The translations under genes and the position numbers were made by a program. A stretch of DNA of 64,000 bases from Undibacterium_A arcticum (GTDB taxonomy: Bacteria > Pseudomonadota > Gammaproteobacteria > Burkholderiales > Burkholderiaceae_D). The stretch is from the NCBI RefSeq assembly GCF_042660705.1, contig NZ_JBHSUQ010000001.1; one strand, 5' to 3'. Below, in pieces: positions 29,801 through 37,699 of this stretch. The stretch's first letter is position 1. The number at the start of each line of letters is the position of its first letter. The notes under the pieces are model-generated. The model worked only from the letters and a program-made list of their open reading frames with translations. It had not been told where the DNA came from and searched no databases.

Positions 29801-30352
29801 CTCTAAATTATTCGGGTAACGCGCCTGCAGTTCTTCCCAGAGTTTCCATACCCCAAAGTTGCGTTCGCGAACATTCGTGTCGTGAAACATGACAACAGCA
29901 CCGGGGGCCAATTTTGGCAGCCAAGTATCCAAATCATGGCGAACTGCCTCATACGTGTGCAGCCCGTCAATGTGCAATAGTTCTACTGATTCATCCGCAA
30001 AATAGGTTACTGCATCATCAAACGTCATCCGCAGCAACCGAGAAAATCCGGCATAGTGTGCCTGATGATGCTCATTAACTTTGGCGAAAATTTCCTCGTT
30101 ATATCGACCCGCATGCTCATCGCCCTGCCACGTATCGACGGCATAACATTTTGATGAAATGCCAGCCTCGACAACTGATTGACAGAATGAGAAATAGGAA
30201 TTTCCACTATGCGTGCCAAGCTCAACAAATATCTTTGGTGCGACCTCTTGGATCACCCATGCTGCAAAAGGTAAGTGACCAACCCAAGCATTCGGGATTT
30301 GAAGGGAGTTTGGAGTAAATGATGCTGCTGTAATTAAATTGTTTGCGATCAT
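26816..30352 (-). CDS. Giant methyltransferase / coiled-coil / GT4 / RgpF fusion protein (1178 aa)
   Basis: Domains in order: residues 1-242 a class I SAM methyltransferase ('IFVELGTHSGNSYFSF', 'ELLHIDGLHTYEAVRHDLD', 'VVMFHDTNVRERNFGVWK'); about 243-345 a coiled coil of 14-residue repeats (consensus AERDGQIASLNQAI); about 347 the 'STSWRITKPLRFVSGL' module; 375-420 an 'ALYLKLNPDV...HYLHHGRREGR' motif; about 455-830 a GT4 GT-B transferase ('ILPQGRCLLPLGE', 'YEEADLFLLSSRLDPLPNVA'); about 940-1178 an RgpF domain ('VDIQLVPNRGRDIGPFFTAF', 'FPVGTMFWATSSALL'). The first 242 residues equal those of the 1601-residue protein next to it. Probably assembles and end-modifies the O chain at the membrane face; see findings. 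Confidence 0.85.
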   Translation of the reverse strand: MIANNLITAASFTPNSLQIPNAWVGHLPFAAWVIQEVAPKIFVELGTHSGNSYFSFCQSVVEAGISSKCYAVDTWQGDEHAGRYNEEIFAKVNEHHQAHYAGFSRLLRMTFDDAVTYFADESVELLHIDGLHTYEAVRHDLDTWLPKLAPGAVVMFHDTNVRERNFGVWKLWEELQARYPNNLEFVHSHGLGVLQLNNAPDNKKVDWLQPSSAEKKRLINYFAALGSRHLEHFELNELKQHAANLALIVDDRERRIAGLDQAIAERDGQIASLNHAVAERGGQIASLNQAIAERDGQIAGLKQATSERDGQVASLNKAELERDGQLVLLSQTVAGRDQEIAALRNSTSWRITKPLRFVSGLLRGKRDQLRVVRARGLKRAISLVKRPDMAVAQELDQLPNGFDPALYLKLNPDVADAGGDPTIHYLHHGRREGRVFSVPDLCFDHDLNVDRETVLLVSHEASRTGAPVLSLNLVHGLVGRYNVIVLLLVGGPLSDAFRLAGAAVMTSSNLRRNPVLAQLIVGQLCARFHFKFALVNSIESRVVLPALGEYFVPAISLVHEFASYIRPRGAFREALFWSGEVVFSANVTMENALAEYPDLGDRSAHILPQGRCLLPLGEFNEEQMQAERERIRRLIRPKDIAENSVIVLGAGSVELRKGVDLFIECAARVVRTPEGNRYRFVWIGKGYDPDNDIGYSVYLADQIRRAGLQEHVFFVDETNAIEVAYEEADLFLLSSRLDPLPNVAIDAMAHGVPVLCFNKTTGIADFLIESGLRNHCVAEYLDSADMAEKIVALAAQVLRESVADRCREASIAYFSMKEYIARLEVLAQGACDRTRQEKADTQVILGSGLFRRDFSPPRRQAQTIEAEVREYVRAWASGISRRKPLPGFHPGVYLEQHGLVNQGADPFADYLRAGRPAGPWDNPVIVAGDTKGTDLPANQRVALHVHVYYPDLLPEIMTRLSRNRICPDLFVSITDEKARESVVSELKNYKGQVVDIQLVPNRGRDIGPFFTAFGQRIVANYDFIGHIHTKKSADLKDATVGQSWYRFLLENLLGGESGAMADRILANMKGDTSIGMVFPDDPHVVGWSDNRAFADILAVRMGLENLPDNFVFPVGTMFWATSSALLPLMNLKLDWDDYPDEPLPYDGSSLHAIERLFSLSLSANNLRSVTTNVIGLTR
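29364..29606. repeat. 42-nt tandem repeats encoding a coiled coil (diverged array)
   Basis: Inside the 1178-residue gene, about five to six 42-nt units sit end to end at 29364, 29406, 29448, 29490, 29532 and 29574. Units differ at several bases (core 'gatctgcccgtcgcgttcgg' on the plus strand). Each encodes 14 residues, two heptads, so the array lengthens a coiled coil without changing frame. More diverged than the array at 34498-34760. Confidence 0.8.
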
Positions 30353-30417
30353 GACATTGTTTCTAAAGTTTGCATCTTTACTTCGAGCATTGGAATGCCT
30401 ATCAGACCGGATGCAAC
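29628..30417. repeat. Long direct repeat, copy 1 (about 790 bp)
   Basis: Matches 34762-35551 base for base in a line-by-line reading. It covers the methyltransferase coding region (codons 1-242) plus 65 nt upstream, which in the other copy is the 3' end of wzt. Copies are in the same orientation, 5134 bp apart, so homologous recombination could delete or duplicate the intervening segment. Confidence 0.85.
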
Positions 30418-30680
30418 ACTGCTCGATTCCGATTTAAACAATGGACCATTACCCGCAGCGCGACTTTTTCCCCGCCGATCGTTTCATTCATAACACGGTG
30501 GATGGCCAACCGCAACGAGCCTTGATAGAAAGACACTGCGCGCGGTACTGCGCGGCACAAGGCGCTGGTCGCTGCAGTTGTCGGCGTGCGCGCTGCAATG
30601 ACCCACTATTCCGAATTCCCCGCGAATCAACTGCCCGGCAAACCGTACCAGCTTTGTTAGTTGTCGCGACCTTGATGCAA
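30418..30680 (-). pseudogene. Remnant of a wzt 3' region, then unassigned sequence
   Basis: Bases 30418-30442 resemble 35552-35574 and bases about 30443-30470 resemble 35832-35860 of wzt ('tggaccattacccgcagcg' against 'tggaccattactcgcagcg'), so a diverged wzt end with about 257 nt deleted internally stands before the 1178-residue gene. From about 30471 to 30680 no family feature is seen. It marks the scar of an ancestral wzt-methyltransferase duplication. Confidence 0.6.
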
Positions 30681-33600
30681 TCAATTGCCGCACCCGCTGA
30701 ATCGAAGCCGATGTTCATCACGGCTACTCTCGAAAAGACGAACATACTGAGATGCCACAACGTCGATATGGTAGCGATTGGCGGCGTCTTGCACCAATGC
30801 CAGGGCGTTCACGTATTTTTGCTTATCAGTCGCGAAAGCCGCGACAACTTGCGCAGCTCTTTCAATCGGAACCTCCCAGTCCTCCAACTCGATCACGTCA
30901 CCAGCAATGTCGTCAGCTGTCGTCAGCATATTTCTAATATCCCCTACATCAGAGGCAATGTAGGGTTTCCCAGCAAAGAGACAATCGACAATAGTCAGAG
31001 GAAAGCTTTCGGACTTGAACTTTGTCAGCATGATTCCCATGTCCGCCGCCGCATAGTGGCCGACCGAGTTCTCGCTGAAGCCCGCCAAGTAGACAAAATC
31101 GGGCGCACCGGCTCGACAGTACTCATCGTAGACCGGTCCATTACCTACCAGTATGAGGCGAATGTCTCGGCCCGATAGCGCCCGCGCTCGCTCAACCACC
31201 ATAATCGTTTCCGCCCATCCCTTATCGGGTATCGCGCGGCTGACGCAGCAGAGTGCGAAGGCATCCTCCGGGATACCCATGTCTGCGCGCGGTATCGGCA
31301 CGACACGAGGAGGCTGCATTCCGTTAGGCATCTTGACAAACCGGGACGACGACTTGTCATAGAGCCCGATGCAGGAGAAGGGAACGAGATTCTTCTCTGC
31401 GGTATAGACCCAGGTGGTGACGCTTTGGTCTGACTTGCGGAGTTGCTCCTCAGTGACGCCGAAAGCGTCTCCATGCTCAATCATTCCGTGAAGGGAGGCG
31501 ACATGCCCACGCAGTTCGTCAAAGACATCCGGAACCTGCAGCGGGTACTTTTGAATGTGCCACTGGTGCGTATTCAGCACCTCTACCCCGAAATCGCGGA
31601 TGATCGCCTTCACATCCTCAACGCTCGACGTCTCGATGACGGGTACGTCGTTGCGCAGCATCCGGCGAACCCCATCTTCGCGGGGATTCAAACCCGCGTT
31701 CAGCAACACCACTGAAAGGCCTTGGCGCTTGAATTCGTTCGCCAACCTGATGGGGAGGATCTCGGCTCCGCCGGGGAAGAACCCCATGGTCGAGACCATG
31801 ACGTTCGGCAGCCTACGTTCACGGGCCTTGAGGATGGACTGGTAGTCGTACCAGAGCGCGAATTCCTCATCGCTCTGGCCGACCATCTTCTCGTAGAATG
31901 TCCTGTATCCTTCTCGACATTGCTCCAGAATTTTCAGAGGCACGTTGTACAGTGCCGCGACCGTCCGGCTTGCGATCCCCACTTCCCTATAGAAAACGCT
32001 TTTTTTATAGGTGACCTCGGCCGCGCTGCCTTCGTACCGTCGGAAGAAGTTCGTTGTCTCGGTGGAGTAAGCGATCTTCCCGCCCCGAATGATTTCAAGG
32101 TAGAAGACCCAATCGCCCGCGACAACCATCGACAGCCAAGATTCGTCGTCCAGCAGGGGCATATTGATCGGGCGCTTGAAGAGAACCCCGCTTGCGTTGG
32201 GGATCGTGTTCTTAATGCCCAGAGCACTCCTCACCTCGTTGTGAGCTGTCTCCACGTACGAACCGTTCCATTTCTCAGCGCACTCCAGATCGCTCAGGTA
32301 GCTCTGGAAGCCGTCTCGAATAGGAACTTCGTTCTTGTCCACAAAAGTGGACTTAGCGTAGGCGAGCAGAACGGCCTCGTCCTCAAAACAACTGACGAGC
32401 ACCTCGAGAAAGCGCTCATCACAGTAGTCGTCGCTTTCCGCAATCCAGATGAGGTCGCCTGTGGTCGCCTTGATTCCCTTGGCCCACTGGCGAAAGGCGC
32501 TACCCGAGTTCTCGTCGTTGTACAGCGTACTGGTGATATCAGGGTAGGCCGCGGCATACTGGTCCATCAGGGACCGACTCTGGTCGGACGAGCAGTCGTC
32601 CAGCAAAATGACCTCGATGTTCTTGTACGTCTGCCCGTAGATGCTGTCCAGCCGGCGACGTAGGAACGGCTCGTGATTGTAGTTCGGCACAATCACGGAA
32701 ACCTTGGGCATGACCGCACCCGGGGAGATGTCCAAGAGTGCGCGGGTTGTTTCGTTGACGCGACAAAAGCCACCCTGCCGGTCGGGCTCAAGGAAGAGCC
32801 CCTCATTCCAATCGTTCCACCCATTCACGAACACGAAGCGGCGATCTTCCGGATGGGCAACCCTCGCGCCGGCAATGGCTGCGTCCAGCCAGCGGCGGTA
32901 ATCCCTCACGTGAAAGCGCGTGTACACGAGCGGGCGCTCTGGCTTTCTGGCGGTGTTATCGCGCCCAAGCGTGACACAGTGAAAGAACGGGTGAGCGGAG
33001 CCTTGCGCCGTTCGAGCTCGATCAACGCCCTGCGAGGCGACCACACCGTAGGGCACTACGTCGACCCCATTCTTGTCCAGTGGCAAAAGGTCGCCTGTCT
33101 CGCCAGGTACCGGAGCACTGGGTAAATCGAGCACGGCATCGCACAGGATCGCCAGAGACGCAACCGAACTGTCCTCACTAGCCGACGCCCACCGGCCGAC
33201 CAGGAAAGGGCTGCCGATGCCCTGATCGGCAAGCAGGCGCCTAAGTTGACCAAGGACGCTGGCGGCACACCGCCTTTCGTCAGGCATCGTGAAGAGAACG
33301 AGCGGCCGGTCTGCGATACGGATATACCGCCGATCCGACACGGTGCGCACAATAGAGGCGACAAGAGGCGCGAGAGCATCTTCCGAAGGCAGCTCGGCCT
33401 GCACGCAGAAGCAGAAGTCGATATCGTCGTGACCGAGGAAGTTATCGACCGGCTGAGCGCGTCCGTCGCCTGCCGCACCAATGCCGAGATCAAAGCAGAA
33501 GCCGTAAAGGCCATGACGCTTCGCCAACTCCGCCTGATGTTTGAGCACCCGCCAATCCGACGGGTCATAGAACCCGAATTCGTCGTGCGGGAGAGGCGGC

Positions 33601-35486
33601 TGCGAGTGGCCTTTGAACATGGGTCGTCCGCTGCGCAAAGTTGCCCAGTCGGGCGACGAGTAAAACGCGAGCAGCTTGATGTCGGTATCCACAACGCCAA
33701 ACCAAATGTCATTCTCGTGGACCGTGGCCATATCGGGGACGGCGAGCCTCATTTCCGACGCGCCTGCGACAATGTAGTGCCAGAAAGGGTTGATGCCCGC
33801 ATTGCGAATATCGCTGTAGGTTGCCAGATAGAAGCTGGTGTTGAAGTCGTCAGAGGGACTCCTTCCCTCGCGCCAACCGAACTCGCAGTAATGTCTGATT
33901 GCATCGCACGGTGGAGGCTGAAGGTCCGGGTACGTTGAGCGGTAGAAGGACTCGTAAAATAGACCAGACTTTTTGATGGCATCAACCTCCGCGTCAAGCT
34001 TTGTATTGGAGATCTTCTCCTGATGGGATACCAAAACCGAATCGGGGACGGCGTTCCTCAGTTCCGAAGCGCCTACGACAACGTAATGCCAAAAAGGATT
34101 GATGTCCGCATTGCGAATATCGCTGTAGGTTGCCAGATAGCAACGGGTGTCGAAGTTGGCAGAGGGATTTCTTCCTTCTCGCCAACCATGCTCACAGTAA
34201 TGTCTGATTACGTCCAAAGATAGTGACTGCAGGTCCGGGTACATTGATCGATAGAAAGGCTCGTCGAAAAGCCCTGACTCTTTGATGGTCTCAACCTCGC
34301 GCCGAATCCGTGAACGTTCGGCTATTTTTCCCAGCAACGACATGCAGGCTGATGGAGCTCCTTGCCTGATAGCCGCGACCACCTTGCGCAATGGCGCGGT
34401 TACGCGCCAAGAGCGGGAGTGAATGATCTGGTTCAGCTGCTGTTGTGCATTACGAGTCTCAGAGTCCTTGTCAATCACGATACGGTCGGCTTTATCTCTG
34501 AGAATCGCGATCTGCCCTTCGCGTTCGACCACGGCATGGTTGAGGTTGACGATCTGCCCGTCGCGTTCGGTCACGGACTGGTTAAGGTTGGTGATCTGTC
34601 CGCCGCGTTCGGCTACGGCTTGGTTGAGGTTGGTGATCTGTCCGTCGCGTTCGGCCACGGCTTGGTTGAGGTTGGTGATCTGTCCGTCGCGTTCGGCCAC
34701 GGCTTGGTTGAGGTTGGTGATCTGTCCGTCGCGTTCGGCCACGGCTTGGTTGAAGTTGGTGGCATGCTGCTTCAATTCATTTAACTCAAAATGCTCCAAG
34801 TGCCGTGAGCCCAGCGCGGCGAAGTAATTTATTAATCTTTTCTTTTCGGCTGAGCTGGGTTGGAGCCAATCCACCTTTTTATTATCTGGCGCGTTATTCA
34901 GCTGCAGCACCCCAAGCCCATGTGAATGAACAAACTCTAAATTATTCGGGTAACGCGCCTGCAGTTCTTCCCAGAGTTTCCATACCCCAAAGTTGCGTTC
35001 GCGAACATTCGTGTCGTGAAACATGACAACAGCACCGGGGGCCAATTTTGGCAGCCAAGTATCCAAATCATGGCGAACTGCCTCATACGTGTGCAGCCCG
35101 TCAATGTGCAATAGTTCTACTGATTCATCCGCAAAATAGGTTACTGCATCATCAAACGTCATCCGCAGCAACCGAGAAAATCCGGCATAGTGTGCCTGAT
35201 GATGCTCATTAACTTTGGCGAAAATTTCCTCGTTATATCGACCCGCATGCTCATCGCCCTGCCACGTATCGACGGCATAACATTTTGATGAAATGCCAGC
35301 CTCGACAACTGATTGACAGAATGAGAAATAGGAATTTCCACTATGCGTGCCAAGCTCAACAAATATCTTTGGTGCGACCTCTTGGATCACCCATGCTGCA
35401 AAAGGTAAGTGACCAACCCAAGCATTCGGGATTTGAAGGGAGTTTGGAGTAAATGATGCTGCTGTAATTAAATTGTTTGCGATCAT
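30681..35486 (-). CDS. Giant methyltransferase / coiled-coil / WbsX / GT2 / GT4 fusion protein (1601 aa)
   Basis: Residues 1-242 are the SAM methyltransferase shared with the gene at 26816. About 243-330 is a coiled coil of 14-residue repeats (NQAVAERDGQITNL). 'SRSWRVTAPLRKVV' is near 360. About 398-482 and 500-583 are two similar modules with 'PFYRSMYPDL...HYCEHGWREGR' motifs. About 600-905 is a glycosyltransferase WbsX (GH99-like) domain ('IKLLAFYSSPDW', 'FVNGWNDWNEGLFLEPD'). From 926 is a GT2 ('VSVIVPNYNHEPFLRRRLDS', 'DLIWIAESDDYCDERFLEVL'). About 1224-1590 is a GT4 ('MGFFPGGAEILPIRLANEF', 'FKSESFPLTIVDCLFAGKP'). Start ATG overlaps the wzt stop as ATGA. One polypeptide may polymerise and terminate the chain. 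Confidence 0.85.
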   Translation of the reverse strand: MIANNLITAASFTPNSLQIPNAWVGHLPFAAWVIQEVAPKIFVELGTHSGNSYFSFCQSVVEAGISSKCYAVDTWQGDEHAGRYNEEIFAKVNEHHQAHYAGFSRLLRMTFDDAVTYFADESVELLHIDGLHTYEAVRHDLDTWLPKLAPGAVVMFHDTNVRERNFGVWKLWEELQARYPNNLEFVHSHGLGVLQLNNAPDNKKVDWLQPSSAEKKRLINYFAALGSRHLEHFELNELKQHATNFNQAVAERDGQITNLNQAVAERDGQITNLNQAVAERDGQITNLNQAVAERGGQITNLNQSVTERDGQIVNLNHAVVEREGQIAILRDKADRIVIDKDSETRNAQQQLNQIIHSRSWRVTAPLRKVVAAIRQGAPSACMSLLGKIAERSRIRREVETIKESGLFDEPFYRSMYPDLQSLSLDVIRHYCEHGWREGRNPSANFDTRCYLATYSDIRNADINPFWHYVVVGASELRNAVPDSVLVSHQEKISNTKLDAEVDAIKKSGLFYESFYRSTYPDLQPPPCDAIRHYCEFGWREGRSPSDDFNTSFYLATYSDIRNAGINPFWHYIVAGASEMRLAVPDMATVHENDIWFGVVDTDIKLLAFYSSPDWATLRSGRPMFKGHSQPPLPHDEFGFYDPSDWRVLKHQAELAKRHGLYGFCFDLGIGAAGDGRAQPVDNFLGHDDIDFCFCVQAELPSEDALAPLVASIVRTVSDRRYIRIADRPLVLFTMPDERRCAASVLGQLRRLLADQGIGSPFLVGRWASASEDSSVASLAILCDAVLDLPSAPVPGETGDLLPLDKNGVDVVPYGVVASQGVDRARTAQGSAHPFFHCVTLGRDNTARKPERPLVYTRFHVRDYRRWLDAAIAGARVAHPEDRRFVFVNGWNDWNEGLFLEPDRQGGFCRVNETTRALLDISPGAVMPKVSVIVPNYNHEPFLRRRLDSIYGQTYKNIEVILLDDCSSDQSRSLMDQYAAAYPDITSTLYNDENSGSAFRQWAKGIKATTGDLIWIAESDDYCDERFLEVLVSCFEDEAVLLAYAKSTFVDKNEVPIRDGFQSYLSDLECAEKWNGSYVETAHNEVRSALGIKNTIPNASGVLFKRPINMPLLDDESWLSMVVAGDWVFYLEIIRGGKIAYSTETTNFFRRYEGSAAEVTYKKSVFYREVGIASRTVAALYNVPLKILEQCREGYRTFYEKMVGQSDEEFALWYDYQSILKARERRLPNVMVSTMGFFPGGAEILPIRLANEFKRQGLSVVLLNAGLNPREDGVRRMLRNDVPVIETSSVEDVKAIIRDFGVEVLNTHQWHIQKYPLQVPDVFDELRGHVASLHGMIEHGDAFGVTEEQLRKSDQSVTTWVYTAEKNLVPFSCIGLYDKSSSRFVKMPNGMQPPRVVPIPRADMGIPEDAFALCCVSRAIPDKGWAETIMVVERARALSGRDIRLILVGNGPVYDEYCRAGAPDFVYLAGFSENSVGHYAAADMGIMLTKFKSESFPLTIVDCLFAGKPYIASDVGDIRNMLTTADDIAGDVIELEDWEVPIERAAQVVAAFATDKQKYVNALALVQDAANRYHIDVVASQYVRLFESSRDEHRLRFSGCGN
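34498..34760. repeat. 42-nt tandem repeat array encoding a coiled coil (near-perfect)
   Basis: Six 42-nt units; those starting at 34540, 34582, 34624, 34666 and 34708 are clear. The last three are identical ('ttgaggttggtgatctgtcc' then 'gtcgcgttcggccacggctt' plus gg, plus strand). Each encodes 'NQAVAERDGQITNL' on the minus strand. Perfect neighbouring units are prone to slippage by whole units, which would keep the frame and change coiled-coil length. Confidence 0.9.
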
Positions 35487-35551
35487 GACATTGTTTCTAA
35501 AGTTTGCATCTTTACTTCGAGCATTGGAATGCCTATCAGACCGGATGCAAC
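34762..35551. repeat. Long direct repeat, copy 2 (about 790 bp)
   Basis: Partner of 29628-30417. It contains the last 69 or so nt of wzt and the first 242 codons of the 1601-residue gene. Beyond 35551 the copies diverge (first differences A/G, C/T, C/T), which sets the boundary inside wzt. Confidence 0.85.
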
Positions 35552-36850
35552 GCTGCTTGATTCTGATTTAAACAAAACGGCATCGTGTATCCAATGCTGT
35601 TGCTCGTGTATTTCTTGGGTGCCGTTGGCTATGGCAATCGTGATGCTGTATTCGCCAGAGGGGAGCAGCGGCATATAAAAAACAAAGTCCGCTTGAAGCT
35701 CGCCCCCGCCGTTGCAATGAACAAGCTGCTCTCTGTAGGATAGAAACGTGTTGTCTCCAAATAGAGCTTGCCCTAAACGATCTTTGACATAAAAACCAAT
35801 GATAGGGGAATCGAGGTCTTGATACGCGTGGACCATTACTCGCAGCGTGACTTTTTCTCCACCTACAATCCAGGCAAGCGGATGTTCGTTTTCATCCAGA
35901 AGACGAACATCGTGAATTTGCGCCCCACCCTTTCCAAAGGATGCCGCGTCTGGATCGAACTTAAATATCTGTAAATCATTGCGCAAATTACTGGCGTTAA
36001 TGAACTCCAGCCGCTGATCTTTAACTGGAATTGAATCCTCTGGCGCCTTGAATTCTCTGAGCTTGGTTGTGCTGCTCGTGCCTTGTTGGGCCTCGTAAAA
36101 CGCCTCAAGGTAAAGTTCACAGACCTCCTTGGGTGCGCCTTCCTGTATCACCTGCCCCTTCTCAAGCCATACGGCATAGTTACAGAGGCTTTTAATGCTG
36201 GCTGTGTCATGACTGACAAACAACACCGTTCCGGTTTTCATAAAGTTGCGCAAAAAACGCATACACTTTTGGGTAAAGAACGCGTCACCTACGGCCAGCG
36301 CCTCATCCACCACCAGTATGTCAGCATCCACATGTGCAATGACGGCAAATGCCAAGCGCACCATCATCCCGCTGGAATAGGTTTTCACCGGCTGCTCGAC
36401 GAAGTCGCCGATGTCGGCGAAGGCAACGATGTCGTTAAAGCGCGTGTCGATTTCTTCGTTACTTAAGCCGAGCACCGAGGCATTCATATACACGTTTTCG
36501 CGCCCGGTGAATTCGGGATTGAAGCCGGAGCCAAGTTCCAGCAGTGCTGCGATACGGCCATTGGTTTGAATGCTGCCGCTGGTTGGGTTAAGGGTGCCGC
36601 AGATCATTTGCAGCAGGGTAGATTTACCGCTGCCATTACGCCCGATGATGCCGACGGTTTCACCTTTTTTGATTTCGAGTGAAATATCTTTGAGTGCCCA
36701 GAATTCGCGGAAGTATTGCTTGGCCGGCTTCCCTGCCCGGCGTTGCAGGCGGGGCAGGACGAACTGCTTGAGCCGGTCGCGCGGGGCGGCGTAGATCTCG
36801 TAGCATTTGCTGAGATTGGTGACGCGGATGGCGATATCGTTAGAGGACAT
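35483..36850 (-). CDS. wzt: O-antigen ABC transporter ATP-binding protein with C-terminal recognition domain
   Basis: Drives export of lipid-linked O chains with Wzm. Walker A 'GRNGSGKST' (lysine at residue 76 from ATG 36850), signature 'TYSSGMMVRLAFAVI', Walker B 'ILVVDEALAVGD' and 'VSHDTASIKSLC' lie in the first 240 residues. The remaining 200 residues form a beta-rich Wzt C-terminal domain ('VTLRVMVHAYQDLDSPIIGF', 'QADFVFYMPLLPSGEYSITI'), which in studied systems binds the modified non-reducing chain end. ATG 36850 is preferred to 36898 because it follows the Wzm end and begins the conserved 'IAIRVTNLSKCYEI'. The stop overlaps the next gene's start (ATGA). Confidence 0.93.
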   Translation of the reverse strand: MSSNDIAIRVTNLSKCYEIYAAPRDRLKQFVLPRLQRRAGKPAKQYFREFWALKDISLEIKKGETVGIIGRNGSGKSTLLQMICGTLNPTSGSIQTNGRIAALLELGSGFNPEFTGRENVYMNASVLGLSNEEIDTRFNDIVAFADIGDFVEQPVKTYSSGMMVRLAFAVIAHVDADILVVDEALAVGDAFFTQKCMRFLRNFMKTGTVLFVSHDTASIKSLCNYAVWLEKGQVIQEGAPKEVCELYLEAFYEAQQGTSSTTKLREFKAPEDSIPVKDQRLEFINASNLRNDLQIFKFDPDAASFGKGGAQIHDVRLLDENEHPLAWIVGGEKVTLRVMVHAYQDLDSPIIGFYVKDRLGQALFGDNTFLSYREQLVHCNGGGELQADFVFYMPLLPSGEYSITIAIANGTQEIHEQQHWIHDAVLFKSESSSVASGLIGIPMLEVKMQTLETMS

Positions 36851-37674
36851 CGGCAAATCCCTTTCTGGTTTTTTTGGAACCAGGCGTAGCCTGCCCAAGC
36901 CATGGCGATAGCCGCCAAGGTGTAAATACCCAAACCAATCCAGTTCGGTAAATGCCCCCAGATCAGCACTTCACGCGCTTGTTCGATGATGAAGGTAAGC
37001 GGTTGGGCCATGATGAATGGACGGAACCTTTCCGGCACTGCGGTCACCGGATAAAAGACAGGAGAGAGGAACATCAACACGGTGGTGACGATGCCGATGA
37101 ACTGCCCGACGTCGCGCAAAAATACGCCTAAGGATGCCAGCATCCAGGCAAGACCCGTGGTGAGAATAACCAGCGGAAGCAGTACCAGGGGGAGGAAAAC
37201 CGCCGTCCAGTGTAAGTAGCCGTTAAAGATTACGAAGGCGGCCAGCAGCACGCCAAGGCTGATGAGGCCATGGAACAAGGTAGCACCCATGGCGACGACT
37301 GGCAGTATTTCAATTGGAAATACAACTTTCTTGACGTAATTGGCGTTGGAAAGAATCAATCCGGGGGCGCGGTTGAGCACCTCGCTAAACAGGCTAAGCA
37401 CGATCATGCCGACAAATAGGACCAGGGCGAATTGCGTTTTGCTATCGGTAGCGCCAACCCCGCCCCAGCGAGATTTGAAAATCTCGGAGAAGACGAAGGT
37501 ATACACCACCAGCATGAACACGGGGTTGAAGAACGACCAGGCCAGTCCCATGGCCGAGCCTTGGTAGCGCCCTACCACGTCGCGCTTGGTCATTTGCCCG
37601 ATGAGCTCGCGATTGCGCCAGAGGCTAGTGACGAGAGCCGGCAAGGAAGTTGGTTGTGCGGCATGTGGATTCAT
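36840..37674 (-). CDS. wzm: O-antigen ABC transporter permease, apparent frameshift at the 3' end
   Basis: Six-helix ABC-2 permease partner of Wzt. 'MTKRDVVGRYQGSAMGLAWS' and 'FFNPVFMLVVYTFVFSEIFK' open the protein; 'GLAWMLASLGVFLRDVGQFI' and 'MFLSPVFYPVTAVPERFRPF' are typical of Wzm/KpsM proteins. At 36869-36875 a run of seven T (A on the coding strand) should be six. The corrected end 'FQKTRKGFADVL' and stop at 36840-36842 overlap the wzt start by 11 nt, giving 277 residues. Uncorrected, the frame would run 230 nt into wzt with no similarity. Confidence 0.9.
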
Positions 37675-37699
37675 ACATTCTCCTTGAGCACGACTTCAC

